Assembly (NCBI GenBank): GCA_015832175.1
Contig: WJXW01000008.1
Location: forward strand, 310,001 to 374,000
Reading direction: 5' to 3'
Origin: Paraphaeosphaeria minitans
Lineage: Eukaryota; Ascomycota; Dothideomycetes; Pleosporales; Didymosphaeriaceae
DNA length: 64,000 nt
Shown: piece by piece, positions 32,417-43,347 of the stretch
How the letters are laid out: every line of letters starts with the position of its first letter
Position numbering within the stretch: position 1 is the stretch's first letter
Made by a program: the position numbers and the translations under genes
Notes under the pieces: model-generated
Seen by the model: the letters and a program-made list of their open reading frames with translations, nothing else
What the model was told of the DNA's origin: nothing
The model's database searches: none

Positions 32417-33064
32417 AAGCCGCCCACGACCGACTACTATTCTAATACCCCCGTTCCACTATACCCTCTTTTAGTGCTCGAGTCTTTCCCAGCGCTGGTC
32501 TGTACATGATACGGGCTTGGTACTCCACTCTTATTCTCCCCTGTCTTTGTAGTTCTGTTTAAAAAGCGCGGCATTATCTGTAATTTTGTGGATTTGTACA
32601 ATATTGTGTATCTAGAAAGTCTTGGGAAGGACGAGATGTAAAAGCGATCAAGGAATGCGAATACGTGCAACAACAACCACGCTCTCTACTCGTCCACGAA
32701 CACGGTGTGAAAAGCAGAAGCCCGAGACTGCTGATTCAGCGCGCTTCGGTTGCTGTGGCAGTGTCGATTCAAGATTTGCCCCGCTAAAGGTCCGCACGGC
32801 ACCAAACCCCCACCACTAACGCTACCTTTATAGCCCAGCCTCACCGCACCCACACTACGACACCTTGGTTGCCTGAGTGCCATTAACAGCTGCCTACCAG
32901 ACCCGATGTAAGCCCTCCCGTCAGTTCACCAGGCAGCTACCTGCGTTGCTGTTATTACTACCCCTCGAGCCCCGCTGACGACACAGCCGCTGATTAGTGC
33001 CAGACACTGACAAAGCGCTGCCTACTCCGTCTCTCCTGACCTCACACGTCTTTCAATCGAAATC
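32417..33064. other. HSP60 3' flank and cofilin promoter
   Basis: The left part is the HSP60 3' UTR region, the right part the upstream region of cofilin on the same strand, with C/T-rich leader sequence near 33030-33055. No further gene seen. Confidence 0.45.
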
Positions 33065-33775
33065 ATGGTAAGTGCGCCCTCGAAGACCAATGCAGACGAT
33101 GCTGACTTTGCTTCGCGCAGGCTCAATCCGGGTATGTCCAGCACGCAAACATCGCCCCGCACTGCCCCCCACGGCACTCGCACCCACCGCGCCCTCGCCC
33201 CTCACACCACCCACTTATCTGATATGGCCCCTCGCAACTCAAAATACTAACCACCCCACAGTGTCTCGGTAGCGCCTGAGTGCATCAGCGCCTTCAACGA
33301 GCTCAAGCTGGGCAAGGACACCAAGTACATCATCTACAAGATCAGTGACGACTGGAAGGAGATTGTCGTCGAGGAGACGTCCAAGGTGGACGACTGGTCG
33401 ACCTTCCGCGAGAAGCTCATCAACGCCAAGAGCAAGGACAAGAAGGGCAAGGAGGGAATCGGCGGCCGCTACGCCGTCTACGATGTCTCGTACGAGCTCG
33501 AGAGCGGCGAGGGCACGCGTTCCAAGATCACGTTTATCGCATGGTGTCCCGATGATGCGCCGCAATACGTGAGTTTACCACACCCGGCTGGCTTTTGCGG
33601 CAAAGGAAAGTGGAAGAAGTGGCACTGATTAACTGGGCAGCCCCGCATGATGTACTCATCCTCCAAGGAAGCGATCAAGCGCGCTCTCAACGGCCTCGCC
33701 GCCGATATCCAGGCCAACGACGCCGACGACATCGAGTGGGAGAGCATCCTCAACCGTGTCTCCAAGGGCCGCTAA
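33065..33775 (+). CDS. COF1: Cofilin, four exons with an ATG-only first coding exon
   Basis: Cofilin binds and severs actin filaments. Exons: 33065-33067 (the ATG alone), 33121-33131, 33262-33568, 33641-33775; 456 nt, 151 aa. The joined start is M, then AQSG, then VSVAPECISAFNELKLGKD, with the regulatory Ser near residue 4. The ADF-homology domain spans the protein: KYIIYKISDDWKEIVVE, YAVYDVSYEL, ITFIAWCPDDAP and RMMYSSSKEAIKRALNG (actin-binding long helix), ending ILNRVSKGR. Introns are 33068-33120, 33132-33261 and 33569-33640. Splitting the start codon from the rest is common in fungal cofilin genes. The first two joins rest on conserved protein sequence on both sides. Confidence 0.96.
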
Positions 33776-34150
33776 GCGCTTCGCTTGACGAAGCAGGGCA
33801 AGAGATGTGGGCACGACGTGACGAACTACGGGGGACGCTTTAGCTTTCTTCTTGTGGCAACCCGGGAGGCTTTCCAGTGCTGGAGATGTGCGTATGATGT
33901 GACATAAGCAGGGATACTGTGTGTTCGAAGTTGCTAGCTGCGAACGGCTTCATCAGCATGTGCATTCGCGATGAGCGATAGAGCGGTGAAATTGCCATTG
34001 GTTGATGGAACTGTGTGTGTATGGTATCTTTGTTGCGTGCCTGAAGTCGTCCAATCCGCGCTCCAGCCCTAACCCTACAGATATGCTCGATGATGCACGA
34101 GTCTCCACATGCCTTACTCCTTGCCCTCCCTCCCGCATAACCCAAGATCT
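33776..34150. other. Convergent 3' intergenic region (cofilin / GET5)
   Basis: Nothing gene-like seen; this is 3' flank of two convergent genes. Confidence 0.45.
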
Positions 34151-34928
34151 CTACGCCTTCTCCCATGCGCTCTTGAACACCCCTACCATCCTCTGCCCTT
34201 CCTTCTCATCCCGTATCCTCTGCACCACGAACCCCTTCAAGTCGACCCAAAACCCGTCATTCACCACCGCCTTCCCGCTCGGCCCCTGCGCCCCCGGTGT
34301 CTCCGTCTTCTCCTTCACCTCCTCCGCGGCTCCAGCGGCGACCGCCACCGCAAGCCCCTTCTCCTCCGCGGGCGCCAACGCCGGCGGACTCTGCACCGGC
34401 GTACCTCCCGCCACCGCCCCGCCCAGCACCATGACCCCAAACTCGACCTCGGCGCCAGCATCCACACCAACCACTTCGGCCACCGTCTTACTGTCCGCCA
34501 CAGGCTTCTTCTTGTACAGGATCTTTATCTTGGCCGCGGGGAGGGAGGTCTGCGCCGCGTACGCGGTTTTGAGGTCGTAGATGGAGGTCGCGGCGGGGGC
34601 GACTTTATCTTGGGTGACGGTGGGATGAGAGGGCTTCATGGGCTTGAGGGAGACGGTGAGGGTGGAAGGCGAGGCATCTTGTGAAGAGGAAGAGGTCGTG
34701 GGGTTTGGGCGTGCGGGGTGCGGCGGGGTGGGGAGCTTGGGGAGGACGAACTGCGTGAGGTGTTAGTGGTGAAGGTGTATGGAAGGGAGGGTAGGGCATT
34801 GAGACGGAGAGGCTTACGACGGCGCCATCGGGGTATTGTCGCGCGTCGGCGATGTGGTCGGAGGAGAGCCTGACGGGGCGCGCGTCGAGCGCGGTGAGGA
34901 ATGTTTTGCAAAAGGTGAGCTCTGACAT
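34151..34928 (-). CDS. GET5: Get5/Mdy2-like ubiquitin-like protein of the GET pathway, two exons
   Basis: Get5 binds Get4 and Sgt2 and passes tail-anchored proteins to Get3 in the cytosol. Exons (minus): 34928-34818 and 34750-34151; 711 nt, 236 aa. The intron 34751-34817 has GTAAGC, a CTAAC branch site and CGCAG. The N-terminus MSELTFCKTFLTALDARPV, then LSSDHIADARQYPDGAVF, is the Get4-binding region typical of fungal Get5. A ubiquitin-like domain follows at about 75-150 (TVSLKPMKPSH, SIYDLKTAYAAQTSLPAAKI, KILYKKKPVADSKTVAEVV). The Ala-rich linker and the C-terminal helix (FWVDLKGFVVQRIRDEKEGQ, about 205-225) fit the homodimerization domain. It is divergent from NOP2. Confidence 0.85.
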
Positions 34929-35271
34929 TGTGGCGGGTGGTGGGGATGTTTTTGAGGCGGGTGGGTTCTGCTGGGTGGTCAGTATAGGTCCAGGTGGAAA
35001 TTCCGAACAAGACTACCTTCTGAAGGACCTTGTCGCAGCTAAAGAAGTAGATTCAATCGTGAGCTCGTTGTTGCGGACCAGCGATGACGCCCTCAGTGCG
35101 GGACGCCGCGGGGAATCCTCGGTCCAGCCTAGCCAACGCTCTTCTGCAGGCGGTCAGTGCGGCGGTCCCGCTAAATTTTGGGTGAAATTTCCTGCGCGGA
35201 TTCGCGCTGCGTAGCATCGAGAACGCAAAGTCAACCACTTCCCAAACCGCCCCTCGCGCAACGCCGTCACC
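34929..35271. promoter_or_regulatory. Shared upstream region of GET5 and NOP2
   Basis: A 343-bp gap between divergent genes, so both promoters lie here. I see no TATA box. Confidence 0.5.
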
Positions 35272-37509
35272 ATGGGAAAAGGCCGTCGCATGATCAAGCA
35301 AGGTCCGCCAGGGCCATTGGACGAGTCGCTCGTCACCCGCAAGCGCAAAGACGCACCGCCTGCGCCCGTGAGCGCGCAGCAGCCCAAGAAGAGGAAGACA
35401 CAGGATAAGAAGGCGAAGAAGGTGCCCCAGGTCAATCCCGGCAGGGCTGGTGTCAAGATTAAAGCGAAACCTGTCAAGAAGGCTGCACCGCCACCGCCGC
35501 TTTCTGACGACGGCATCTCGGATGAGGACCTTGACGATGTGGAGGATGGACTCGACGTAAAAGTGACAAGACTCGATGCGCTAGGCAGTGATATTGAGTC
35601 GGAGGACTTGGACGACCTGGACTTGCAAGACGATGAGTTTGGCGACGATGGGTCTGTCTTGGACTCGGGCGACGATGAGAAGCCCATGAAGAAAAGCGCC
35701 ATGTGGTCCGACGATGAAGACGACGACGACATTGAGGAGAAGCTCACAGCGGCCAACATCGAAGGGCTTTCGCGCAAACGCGACATGGAGATTGCGATCC
35801 GAGAGGCCGAAGCAGCAGCGGAGTTGGAGGAGGCACAGATGCAGACAAACATTGCGGGAGACAGGCCGAAGGTGCTCGACGACGAGGACGAAGAGGGCCG
35901 GCCCATTACGAACCTCGTGACACAGGACATGCAGCTTCTGAGGACGCGGTTGAACGACACAATCAGAGTCTTGGACGACTTCAAGAATCTCGCGGAGGAG
36001 GGCCGGTCAAGAACGGAGTACAGGGCCCAGATGCTGAAGGACATATGCGCCTACTACGGCTACTCGGAATTCCTTGCAGATAAGCTGCTTTCGCTCTTCC
36101 CGGCGCGTGAGGCCTTCGCCTTCTTCGAAGCCAACGAGACACCCCGACCCATCGTCATCCGAACAAACACTCTCCGCACGCATAGGCGAGAGCTAGCACA
36201 ATCACTCATTCAACGCGGTGTGCAGCTCGAACCCGTAGGCAAGTGGAGCAAGGTTGGTCTGCAGATCTTTGACTCGCAAGTCCCGCTGGGTGCTACCCCC
36301 GAATACCTCGCTGGCCACTACATCCTCCAGGCCGCCTCCTCCTTCCTCCCCGTCATGGCTCTCGCACCGCAAGAAGACGAGCGTGTCCTTGATATGACCG
36401 CTGCTCCCGGTGGTAAGACGACGCATATCGCTGCGCTGATGAAGAACACCGGCTGCGTCTTCGCCAACGATGCCAACAAAGATCGAGCCAAGGGTCTCAT
36501 CGGTAACATCCACCGCCTCGGCGTCCGCAACACCGTCGTGTGCAACTATTCTGCGCTCGAATTCCCCAAAGTCATGGGCGGCTTCGACCGCGTGCTCCTT
36601 GACGCGCCCTGCTCCGGCACCGGCGTCATCGCCAAAGACGCCTCCGTCAAGACCAACAAGACCGAAGCCGATTTCCTGAAGCTCCCGCACCTGCAGAAGC
36701 AGCTCATTCTCGCCGCCATCGACTCCGTCGACCACCGCAGCAAGACGGGCGGCTACATCGTGTACTCGACGTGCTCCGTCACCGTGGAGGAAAACGAGCA
36801 GGTCGTGCAGTACGCGCTGAACAAGCGGCCGAATGTCAAGCTCGTCGAGACGGGGCTCGTCTTCGGCAAAGAAGGCTTCACCAAGATCGGCGGCAAGATC
36901 TTCCACCCCTCCATGAAGATGACGCGCAGGTACTACCCGCACGCGTACAACGTCGACGGCTTCTTCGTCGCCAAGTTCAAGAAGGTGGCCGCCACGCCCG
37001 CAAACGCGGTGCTCGCCGGCGGCGTCAGCGCGCACAACATGGGCAAGGCCAGCAGCAAGAGCAACGGCACGCCGTCTGGCAAGCCGCCCGTGGAAGAAGA
37101 ATACGTAGATAAGCGGCCCGTCCCCGAGAACGAGGAGGAGTCGGACTCTGACTTTGGCGGCTGGGACGAGGAGGAGGACCAGGTGTACATGGAGCGCGCG
37201 GAGCGCGCGCACATGCGGAAGAAGGGCAAGAATCCCAACGCCGATCCCAAGGCGGCGAGGGAGAAGAGCAAAGCAAAGGAGGGCCAAAACGGCACTCCCA
37301 CGGCAGAAGAGAAGTCCGCGAAGAAGGAGGTCAACGGCTCCAAGGCCAAGGAGAGCCAGAACGGCACCTCTACATCAAAAGACACCGCGGAGAAGGCGCC
37401 CGCTAAGAAGGAAGTGAATGGCTCGAAAGCAAAGAAGGCGGATGCGGGTGCCAAGGCCAGCGGAGCGGGCTCGACGCCGAAGAAGAAGACTGGGCGGAAG
37501 TCGATATAG
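35272..37509 (+). CDS. NOP2: 25S rRNA (cytosine-C5) methyltransferase Nop2
   Basis: Nop2 is an essential nucleolar enzyme that methylates a cytosine of 25S rRNA and is needed for 60S assembly. Single exon, 745 aa, starting MGKGRRMIKQGPPGP. The N-terminal ~220 residues are basic, then strongly acidic. The SAM-dependent domain shows LDMTAAPGGKTTH at about 373-385, DAPCSGTG with Cys447, and YSTCSV with the nucleophile Cys501: the two-cysteine arrangement of RNA m5C methyltransferases. FFVAKFKK closes the domain near residue 570. The C-terminal ~170 residues are Lys/Ala/Glu-rich, with two imperfect copies of a KKEVNGSKAK element. No intron is needed. It is divergent from GET5. Confidence 0.96.
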   Translation: MGKGRRMIKQGPPGPLDESLVTRKRKDAPPAPVSAQQPKKRKTQDKKAKKVPQVNPGRAGVKIKAKPVKKAAPPPPLSDDGISDEDLDDVEDGLDVKVTRLDALGSDIESEDLDDLDLQDDEFGDDGSVLDSGDDEKPMKKSAMWSDDEDDDDIEEKLTAANIEGLSRKRDMEIAIREAEAAAELEEAQMQTNIAGDRPKVLDDEDEEGRPITNLVTQDMQLLRTRLNDTIRVLDDFKNLAEEGRSRTEYRAQMLKDICAYYGYSEFLADKLLSLFPAREAFAFFEANETPRPIVIRTNTLRTHRRELAQSLIQRGVQLEPVGKWSKVGLQIFDSQVPLGATPEYLAGHYILQAASSFLPVMALAPQEDERVLDMTAAPGGKTTHIAALMKNTGCVFANDANKDRAKGLIGNIHRLGVRNTVVCNYSALEFPKVMGGFDRVLLDAPCSGTGVIAKDASVKTNKTEADFLKLPHLQKQLILAAIDSVDHRSKTGGYIVYSTCSVTVEENEQVVQYALNKRPNVKLVETGLVFGKEGFTKIGGKIFHPSMKMTRRYYPHAYNVDGFFVAKFKKVAATPANAVLAGGVSAHNMGKASSKSNGTPSGKPPVEEEYVDKRPVPENEEESDSDFGGWDEEEDQVYMERAERAHMRKKGKNPNADPKAAREKSKAKEGQNGTPTAEEKSAKKEVNGSKAKESQNGTSTSKDTAEKAPAKKEVNGSKAKKADAGAKASGAGSTPKKKTGRKSI

Positions 37510-40151
37510 CGTGGTGTAGCATTTAGCGTCCCTCTTCTATGATACATCAATACCTTCATGCTTGATTACCTAGCTTGCACTGCTCCTGCGCGCACTTGGC
37601 GTGCCGGTGGTAGGCAGCACATTAGAAATGAGATGGTTTCTCCTACCTCCGACGATTCCAGACTTGCGCGCAACCACGCGCCTTCAAAGACCTTTGAGTG
37701 CACCTACATCCGTTCTGCACTGCGGTCCGTTGATCAAGCGGTAGCCAAAACAAAAAAAAAACCAAGCCTAAACTGAGTACGTAATGAATATGCCGCATTT
37801 GGATCGCGTAACCTAGGTACATGCCAGCCCAGAGCGGGTGCGGATGGGGAATATACGCGCTAGTGTCGGTGGTACCGCTTCCGTCCATCCACCCTCAAAG
37901 TCGAAGTGGTTCTCGGGGGTTGAGTCTGCCCAGATTGAATATCGTTCGGAGGAGCTAGAAAACGGACTGCACCTGAAAAGACTGGCCTGGTGGCTATCGC
38001 GCTGGTAACCTGTGGCGTAGACTTTGCTATTACTGCTGTAGAATGGGTTTGGTCAATGTAGCAGAAGTTGCCAGTCCTTCGAGTCATCGCCAGGGGTTTA
38101 TAGCAACATTTTTCAAGAGCCGGAAGCTGGCGACACATGGGTCCCGGTGCTTTGTCATGACATTGCGTAGTAATGCGTCGTGTTGACACGGGCTCCGAGG
38201 ATTGTGAGAAGAGAAGACGAAATGGTGGGATTTCATTCGCATTTAGGTATGGTGATATTCTGATTCTGCGAAATTTGAATCGCTGGAGTGAATTGGAGTG
38301 GGAGAAAGGCGAGGGGCGGACTAAAGATTCAGTCAGACGTCAGATTTGATGCGAAAGGGATAGAGAGAGCAGTCAGAGCACTGATGTTAGATCGTTGGGA
38401 TGAGATTGAAATTGCGGGTTGGGGAATGAGCAATAGGGAGGGGTGCCTGGCTCTGGCTGTGCGCGTCTCTTATGTCCGGTTATTCCTTGTTGAAGCATGT
38501 AAAGGGCAGTTTTGTGTACGTGAGCTGTCTTTGGTTCATATGGACAGACACGTTGAACAAGTGGCCTACGAACGAAAAGAGAACCAAGCCAGTTAGGTAG
38601 GCCTTCTCGTCGAGTGCCGGGTCATGCTTTTGTCTCATGGGCCATCTGCACTACGGCCCGGTAACTGGACTCTGTGCTGTCAGCAAATCGATGATGGGTA
38701 TGTCCAACCTGCTGGAGCCATCGGGCCGACAAGGCAACTACACCAAAACTGAGGCTCTGCGCAAGGCGCACGCACGCCTCCTCTCGTGCGGTACGCGGTG
38801 CATATTGTCAACGCATAGTTCGCGTCAACGCAGGGATTCGTGCGTGTTGAATTAGGCGAGGTTGGATGATGCCTAAGTCAGGATTCGGTGCCGCGTGTTA
38901 GATAGTCTAGTTGCTGCGGAGAGCTTGAGGAAGTCGTTGGAGATGCCAAGGACGAAAGAAACGCCAAGGACACAGACAATGGTGACTAGCCGCAAGGGGC
39001 AACGCGGGGATTGGCGATGCCACCTGGTTGTGGAGCCCCGGCCTGCAACAACACATTACACACTGCACTTCTCGATTATCGGTGGCCTCAGGGGAGACGG
39101 TGAGATGGTGGAAGCGGTCCGCGGCATTGTTGCGAACGCCTCTGTGGCGATCAAACCCTCGCCGTTTGGCCCATGGTAACGACTTCGCCCATGGTAACGA
39201 CTTCGCCAATAGTATCGACTTCGCCATGGTACCGCGTCACATCCTGCTGGAACAGCCAAGCAAGATCCAGCTTGGACACTGGCCGGAGCCCTCGGGCGAT
39301 AATTCTCGGCATGTCAGCGCACTTCAACATCGAGCTTCTTAGCTCCGACGCCTCAGCACGCCCAGTCGACCGGCCCGTTCCCAGCGGCTCCATTGGACTG
39401 AGCGGCACTCGGCGAGCATGTCTACCGTGGATCATGCGGTCAGGACATGGCGTCTTACAGGACAATGATATCGACCGTAGTCGGTGGCTTGAATGCGCAC
39501 TTTCTCGTCCCCGCTTGGACTGTTGTTGGGCACACCGGCATCGTGGCATCCATGCACCAAGCTCCCTCTGCTCTTGCGCGCGTCCTCCTGCCTCCATCGC
39601 ATCGTCGAAAGGCGTCACATATCTCGCCAGCAGCGCCGCTTGGTGTACGTAATGTCCAAACATGAAAGAGAATCGCGAAGCTTTTTGTTCGCTTGGCTGC
39701 ATCTCGCTCCGCCCCTCCACGGCTGCTTTGTCTAGCCCAAGTTCCAACAATGCTCCCTATTGGCCACTTGCAGCATCTTGGATGCTCGTGCTCTGCCGCT
39801 GATCTAGGTGGCCACAGGTCTGCACGTTGACAAGACGCTTGGTTCTGGGGTATGGCCATGGACGGCGGCGAATCGAATCATGGTTGATTCCCGGTCCGCT
39901 GCATCACTAGACCCCATCGCGTCGTACACCTATGGAGTGGGCGCGAAGTGCACGCGCCGCCATGGGCGGCGACTTGGTTGTTAGCAGGGTTGGCACTTTG
40001 CGGGGCCTGGATTGCGAGGGGAGGGATAAAGAGCTGCCTGTGCCCGGCACTGCTTCGAGAACGTGTGCACGCGACTTTCGTAGACAATCTTTTGTGGACA
40101 ACCTTTCGTGGACGGACAACTTTTTCTCGAGAGTCATCCACCACCATCACA
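37510..40151. other. 2.6-kb intergenic region upstream of the hexose transporter
   Basis: Open frames here are short and share no motif I recognise. Contents: an A-rich run at about 37750-37760, an 18-bp tandem repeat at 39169-39233, and a repeated TGGACAAC/GTGGACGGACAAC element near 40093-40122 just before the transporter ATG. The right part is probably a long regulated promoter, which is common for sugar transporter genes (inference). Confidence 0.45.
39169..39233. repeat. 18-bp tandem repeat, about 3.6 copies
   Basis: GCCCATGGTAACGACTTC occurs perfectly at 39169 and 39187, imperfectly at 39205 (GCCAATAGTATCGACTTC) and partly at 39223. It lies about 0.95 kb upstream of the hexose transporter ATG. 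Confidence 0.9.
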
Positions 40152-42191
40152 ATGGGCAAGTTCATGCTTACTCCGCCGCCAAACACGCCTGGCAAGGCAT
40201 GGTAGGCTTCACTACTGCCCTGCTGTGATTTTGTTTAACAGTGATAGGCCCGCTATTCTCATTGGCCTGTTCGTGGCCTTTGGGGGTGTCCTCTTTGGGT
40301 AAGTAGCCCCAATGATCGATCAGTCTTCAACATTTAATTTGGAACAGTTATGATACTGGCACGATCAGTGGTATCCTGGCTATGCCCTTCTGGCTTCGTA
40401 ATTTCTCTACCCAAGCCGATGGCAGCCTCACAGCTTCCCAAGACTCTCTCATTGTGTCTATTCTCTCCGCCGGAACCTTCTTCGGAGCACTGACTGCTGC
40501 TCCTTTCGGTGACCTGCTCGGTCGTCGATGGGGTCTCATGGTATCCGTCGGCCTGGTCTTCAATCTCGGTGTTATTCTGCAGACAGCTGCTACTCAGCAG
40601 CCTCTCTTCATCGCCGGCCGTTTCTTTGCTGGTTATGGTGTCGGTCTTATTTCTGCTTTGAGTGAGTCTCACATCCCATCATCTGTGCTCTCGAAGTAGG
40701 ACCGATGTGGATCAACCGACCTAAATTATGCCAATCAAGGGCTAAGTTGGGGTTCCATGGGGTAGAACTGACAAAAAACCAGTCCCCATGTATCAGTCCG
40801 AGACTGCGCCCAAGTGGATTCGAGGTACCATTGTTGGCGCCTACCAGCTCGCCATCACTATTGGTCTGTTTTTGGCAGCCATTGTGAACAACGGCACCAA
40901 AGACTACGACAATTCTGGTTCATACCGCATTCCCATTGCACTTCAATTTTTGTGGTCCCTGATTCTCGTTATTGGGTAGGTGCATCGACAATCCATTTTT
41001 CGGTATCTGACGAGAGAACAGTCTGTTCCTCCTGCCCGAGACCCCGCGCTACCTCATCAAAACAGACCGCTACGATGAAGCTGCCAAGTCACTGGGGAAA
41101 ATGCGCCGCCTCCCAGTGGATGACCCGGCCGTCATCGAAGAGCTCAACGAAGTGCAGGCCAACCACCTATATGAGATGTCCTTAGGAAAATCTACGTACC
41201 TCGAATGCTTCAAGGGTACCTTGGGCAAGCGCCTTGTTACCGGATGTTTGCTCCAGTCTTTGCAACAGTTGACGGGTGTGAACTTCATCTGTAAGTCAAC
41301 AAGAGTAAATTAAAGGCCTGCGTCAGTCGCTAATAAGGTCAGTCTATTATGGAACGCAGTACTTTGAGAACGCAGGTTTCGACAATGCGTTCATCATCCA
41401 GGTCATTACTAATTCGGTCAACGTCGCTTCCACCTTCCCCGGTCTTTACTTGGTCGAAAAGATGGGTCGCCGCAACCTCCTCTTGATGGGAGCCATTGGT
41501 ACGTGAAAGAAACCAAAGCTGACCATTGCAATTGCTGATGGTTCGTCAGGAATGTGCATCTGCCAGTTTATTGTGGGCGCAGTCGGGATGACCGCCGATG
41601 CATCCGTTGACTCCGGCGACGTCAACACGTCCGCCCAGAAGGCCGCCATCGCATTCGTGTGCTTCTACATCTTCTTCTTCGCCAGCTCATGGGGCCCTGT
41701 CGCCTGGGTCGTTACCGGTGAAATGTTCCCGCTCAAGGCCCGTGCCAAGTGCCTGTCTATGACCACAGCCAGCAACTGGCTTCTCAACTGGGCCATCGCG
41801 TACTCGACTCCCTACATGGTCAACGAGGACCACGCCAACCTGCGCTCGAAGGTGTTTTTCGTCTGGGGCAGTTTCTGCTTCGTGTGCATTGCCTTTGTGT
41901 AAGTCCACTATACTTTCTTTCCAACCATGTCACCAAGACCCCTTACTGATACGTGCACACAGTTACTTCATGATCTACGAGACGAAGGGCCTCACCCTCG
42001 AGCAAGTCGACGAGCTCTACGGTGTCGTCAGCCAGGCCTGGAAGTCGAAGCAGTTCCGCCCCAAGGTCCACTTCTCCGAGCTCGACGCCATCGGCTCCGA
42101 TGGTCGCAAGCTCAGCTTGGCCGACATCGGCATAAACCAGGAGCGCAAGCGCAGCATCCACGACGAGCCGCAGGTCACCGAAAGGGTGTAA
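40152..42191 (+). CDS. High-affinity glucose/hexose MFS transporter, eight exons
   Basis: A 12-helix sugar/proton symporter of the plasma membrane. Exons: 40152-40201, 40242-40298, 40348-40661, 40783-40975, 41022-41290, 41343-41498, 41550-41898, 41963-42191; 1617 nt, 538 aa. Sugar-porter signatures: FGGVLFGYDTGTISGI (helix 1), FGDLLGRRWGLM, PMYQSETAPKWIRGTIVGAY, PETPRYLIK, QQLTGVNFIFYYGTQYF (helix 7, hexose-specific QQ), GRRNLLLMG, WGPVAWVVTGEMFPLKARAK and YETKGLTLEQVDELY. The set fits fungal high-affinity glucose transporters such as HGT-1/MstA (family knowledge). Intron 1 is only 40 bp, so the first exon (MGKFMLTPPPNTPGKA) is the least certain part. The long upstream region suggests regulated expression. 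Confidence 0.92.
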
Positions 42192-42627
42192 GCGTTGCTT
42201 CAAGGATGTTGCTTTGTAAATGGCACGTACTCGTGGACAGGTCAAATTATAGCTCAAACGGAGAGAGGAGAGGGGTGTTTTAACTGTGGTAAAGTGAACA
42301 ATAAAAACGTTCATGTGCGCTTCGTGGCAGGTTGCTGCATTTGTTAATAGGATAATCACGATTTCCACTTTCTACATCTGTATCTATTTAGTTGGTTTAT
42401 TACAATCGTATAATCGCAACTGAAGTCAACTAAAAGCGGGAGGGAGAGTTGTGCTTGGCGTATGAAGTGCTCTGATGATTTAGGTACATCAGGGATGCAC
42501 AGACAGCTCCAAAGCGAACGTCATCCCCTCGTCGGTATGCAATCAAAAAGTAAGCAAACACAGAGTACAAACTAGACATTCTACTGTGGCAGGTATGTAA
42601 ACTCTTAGCTTAATCCAACCTTCACCA
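42192..42627. other. Convergent 3' intergenic region (hexose transporter / B3-B4 protein)
   Basis: AT-rich 3' flanks; nothing else seen. Confidence 0.45.
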
Positions 42628-43347
42628 TCACCCTTTCAACAGCCGGCGCCGCACCTCAACTTCCGGTGACAGCCCGCTCAACACACGGCTCAACTCGTCC
42701 GCCGCAGCATCTAGCCGCTCGTCACTGCACGCGTCTAACGCATCCATGATAATCAACACATTCCGCGTCTCATCCGTCAACGCCGTCCTTGGCCCCTGCC
42801 TCCAATTCCATAACCGACACGTAACACCCTCTTCATCGCACCACACCACCTCGCCCTTACTCGGCGGCTCATCCACCACCTTTCCCCCTGCCTTCATCTC
42901 AAACTTCTCGTCGCCCTTTGCGCGCATCAGGAAAGGTGCCCCGGCGTACTTGTCGAGGTCTTCGCCGCCGAGCGGGATCTGGTGCTTCACAGAGATGGCG
43001 TTGTAAATGTCCGTCAGGCGGTTGACGCGCGGGAGGCCGCCTTTCTCCACGCGCCGCGTCAGGGCTTCGAGACTGTTGGGCGTCTTCTTGGGCTTCGCGC
43101 CGAAGGAGGTGTAAGCCGTGCGCCAGGCTTTGACGTGCGGAATGTCGGTGACGGGAGTTTTGGCCAGGGTCGCTCTGGCGGAGGCTTCGGCTTCTTGCAG
43201 GAGGGCTTCGCTCTGGGCGTCGCTGGGTGCGGGCGGGATGTTGGTGATTACTAGGAGGAGGGCGCGGTAGTCGGGGCGGAGTTGGAAGACTTCAAGTGCT
43301 ATGTGGGCGTTGTCGAGGTATTTTTGGGGATTGGCAAGGGTGGACAT
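42628..43347 (-). CDS. B3/B4 tRNA-binding domain protein
   Basis: A stand-alone B3/B4 domain like that of phenylalanyl-tRNA synthetase beta chains; such free-standing proteins are thought to edit or bind tRNA or free amino acids, but the function in fungi is unclear. Single exon, 239 aa from MSTLANPQKYLD. Family motifs: HVKAWRTAYTSFGAKPKKTP, NSLEALTRRVEKGG, LPRVNRLTDIYNAISVKHQ, IPLGGEDLDKYAG, GEVVWCDEEGVTCRLWNWRQ and RTALTDETRNVLIIMDAL. An in-frame ATG at 43428 would add 27 residues (MSFVCRTFRYLQPSIHHHTS and on), basic and free of acids, which resembles a mitochondrial presequence. Both starts may be used; the shorter one is annotated. Confidence 0.85.
   Translation of the reverse strand: MSTLANPQKYLDNAHIALEVFQLRPDYRALLLVITNIPPAPSDAQSEALLQEAEASARATLAKTPVTDIPHVKAWRTAYTSFGAKPKKTPNSLEALTRRVEKGGLPRVNRLTDIYNAISVKHQIPLGGEDLDKYAGAPFLMRAKGDEKFEMKAGGKVVDEPPSKGEVVWCDEEGVTCRLWNWRQGPRTALTDETRNVLIIMDALDACSDERLDAAADELSRVLSGLSPEVEVRRRLLKG

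Noticed and set aside
31558..32427. 289-codon minus-strand frame opposite HSP60
   Set aside because: Antisense shadow of strongly codon-biased HSP60.
36202..37287. 361-codon minus-strand frame opposite NOP2
   Set aside because: Antisense shadow of the NOP2 coding region, caused by its GC-rich third positions.
39151..39750. 199-codon minus-strand frame
   Set aside because: It reads through the 18-bp repeats (repeated GEVVTM), lacks any domain and has mixed, uncharacteristic composition.
39860..39915. GGTTGATTCC resembling a tRNA B box
   Set aside because: No matching A box at the right distance and no cloverleaf could be drawn.
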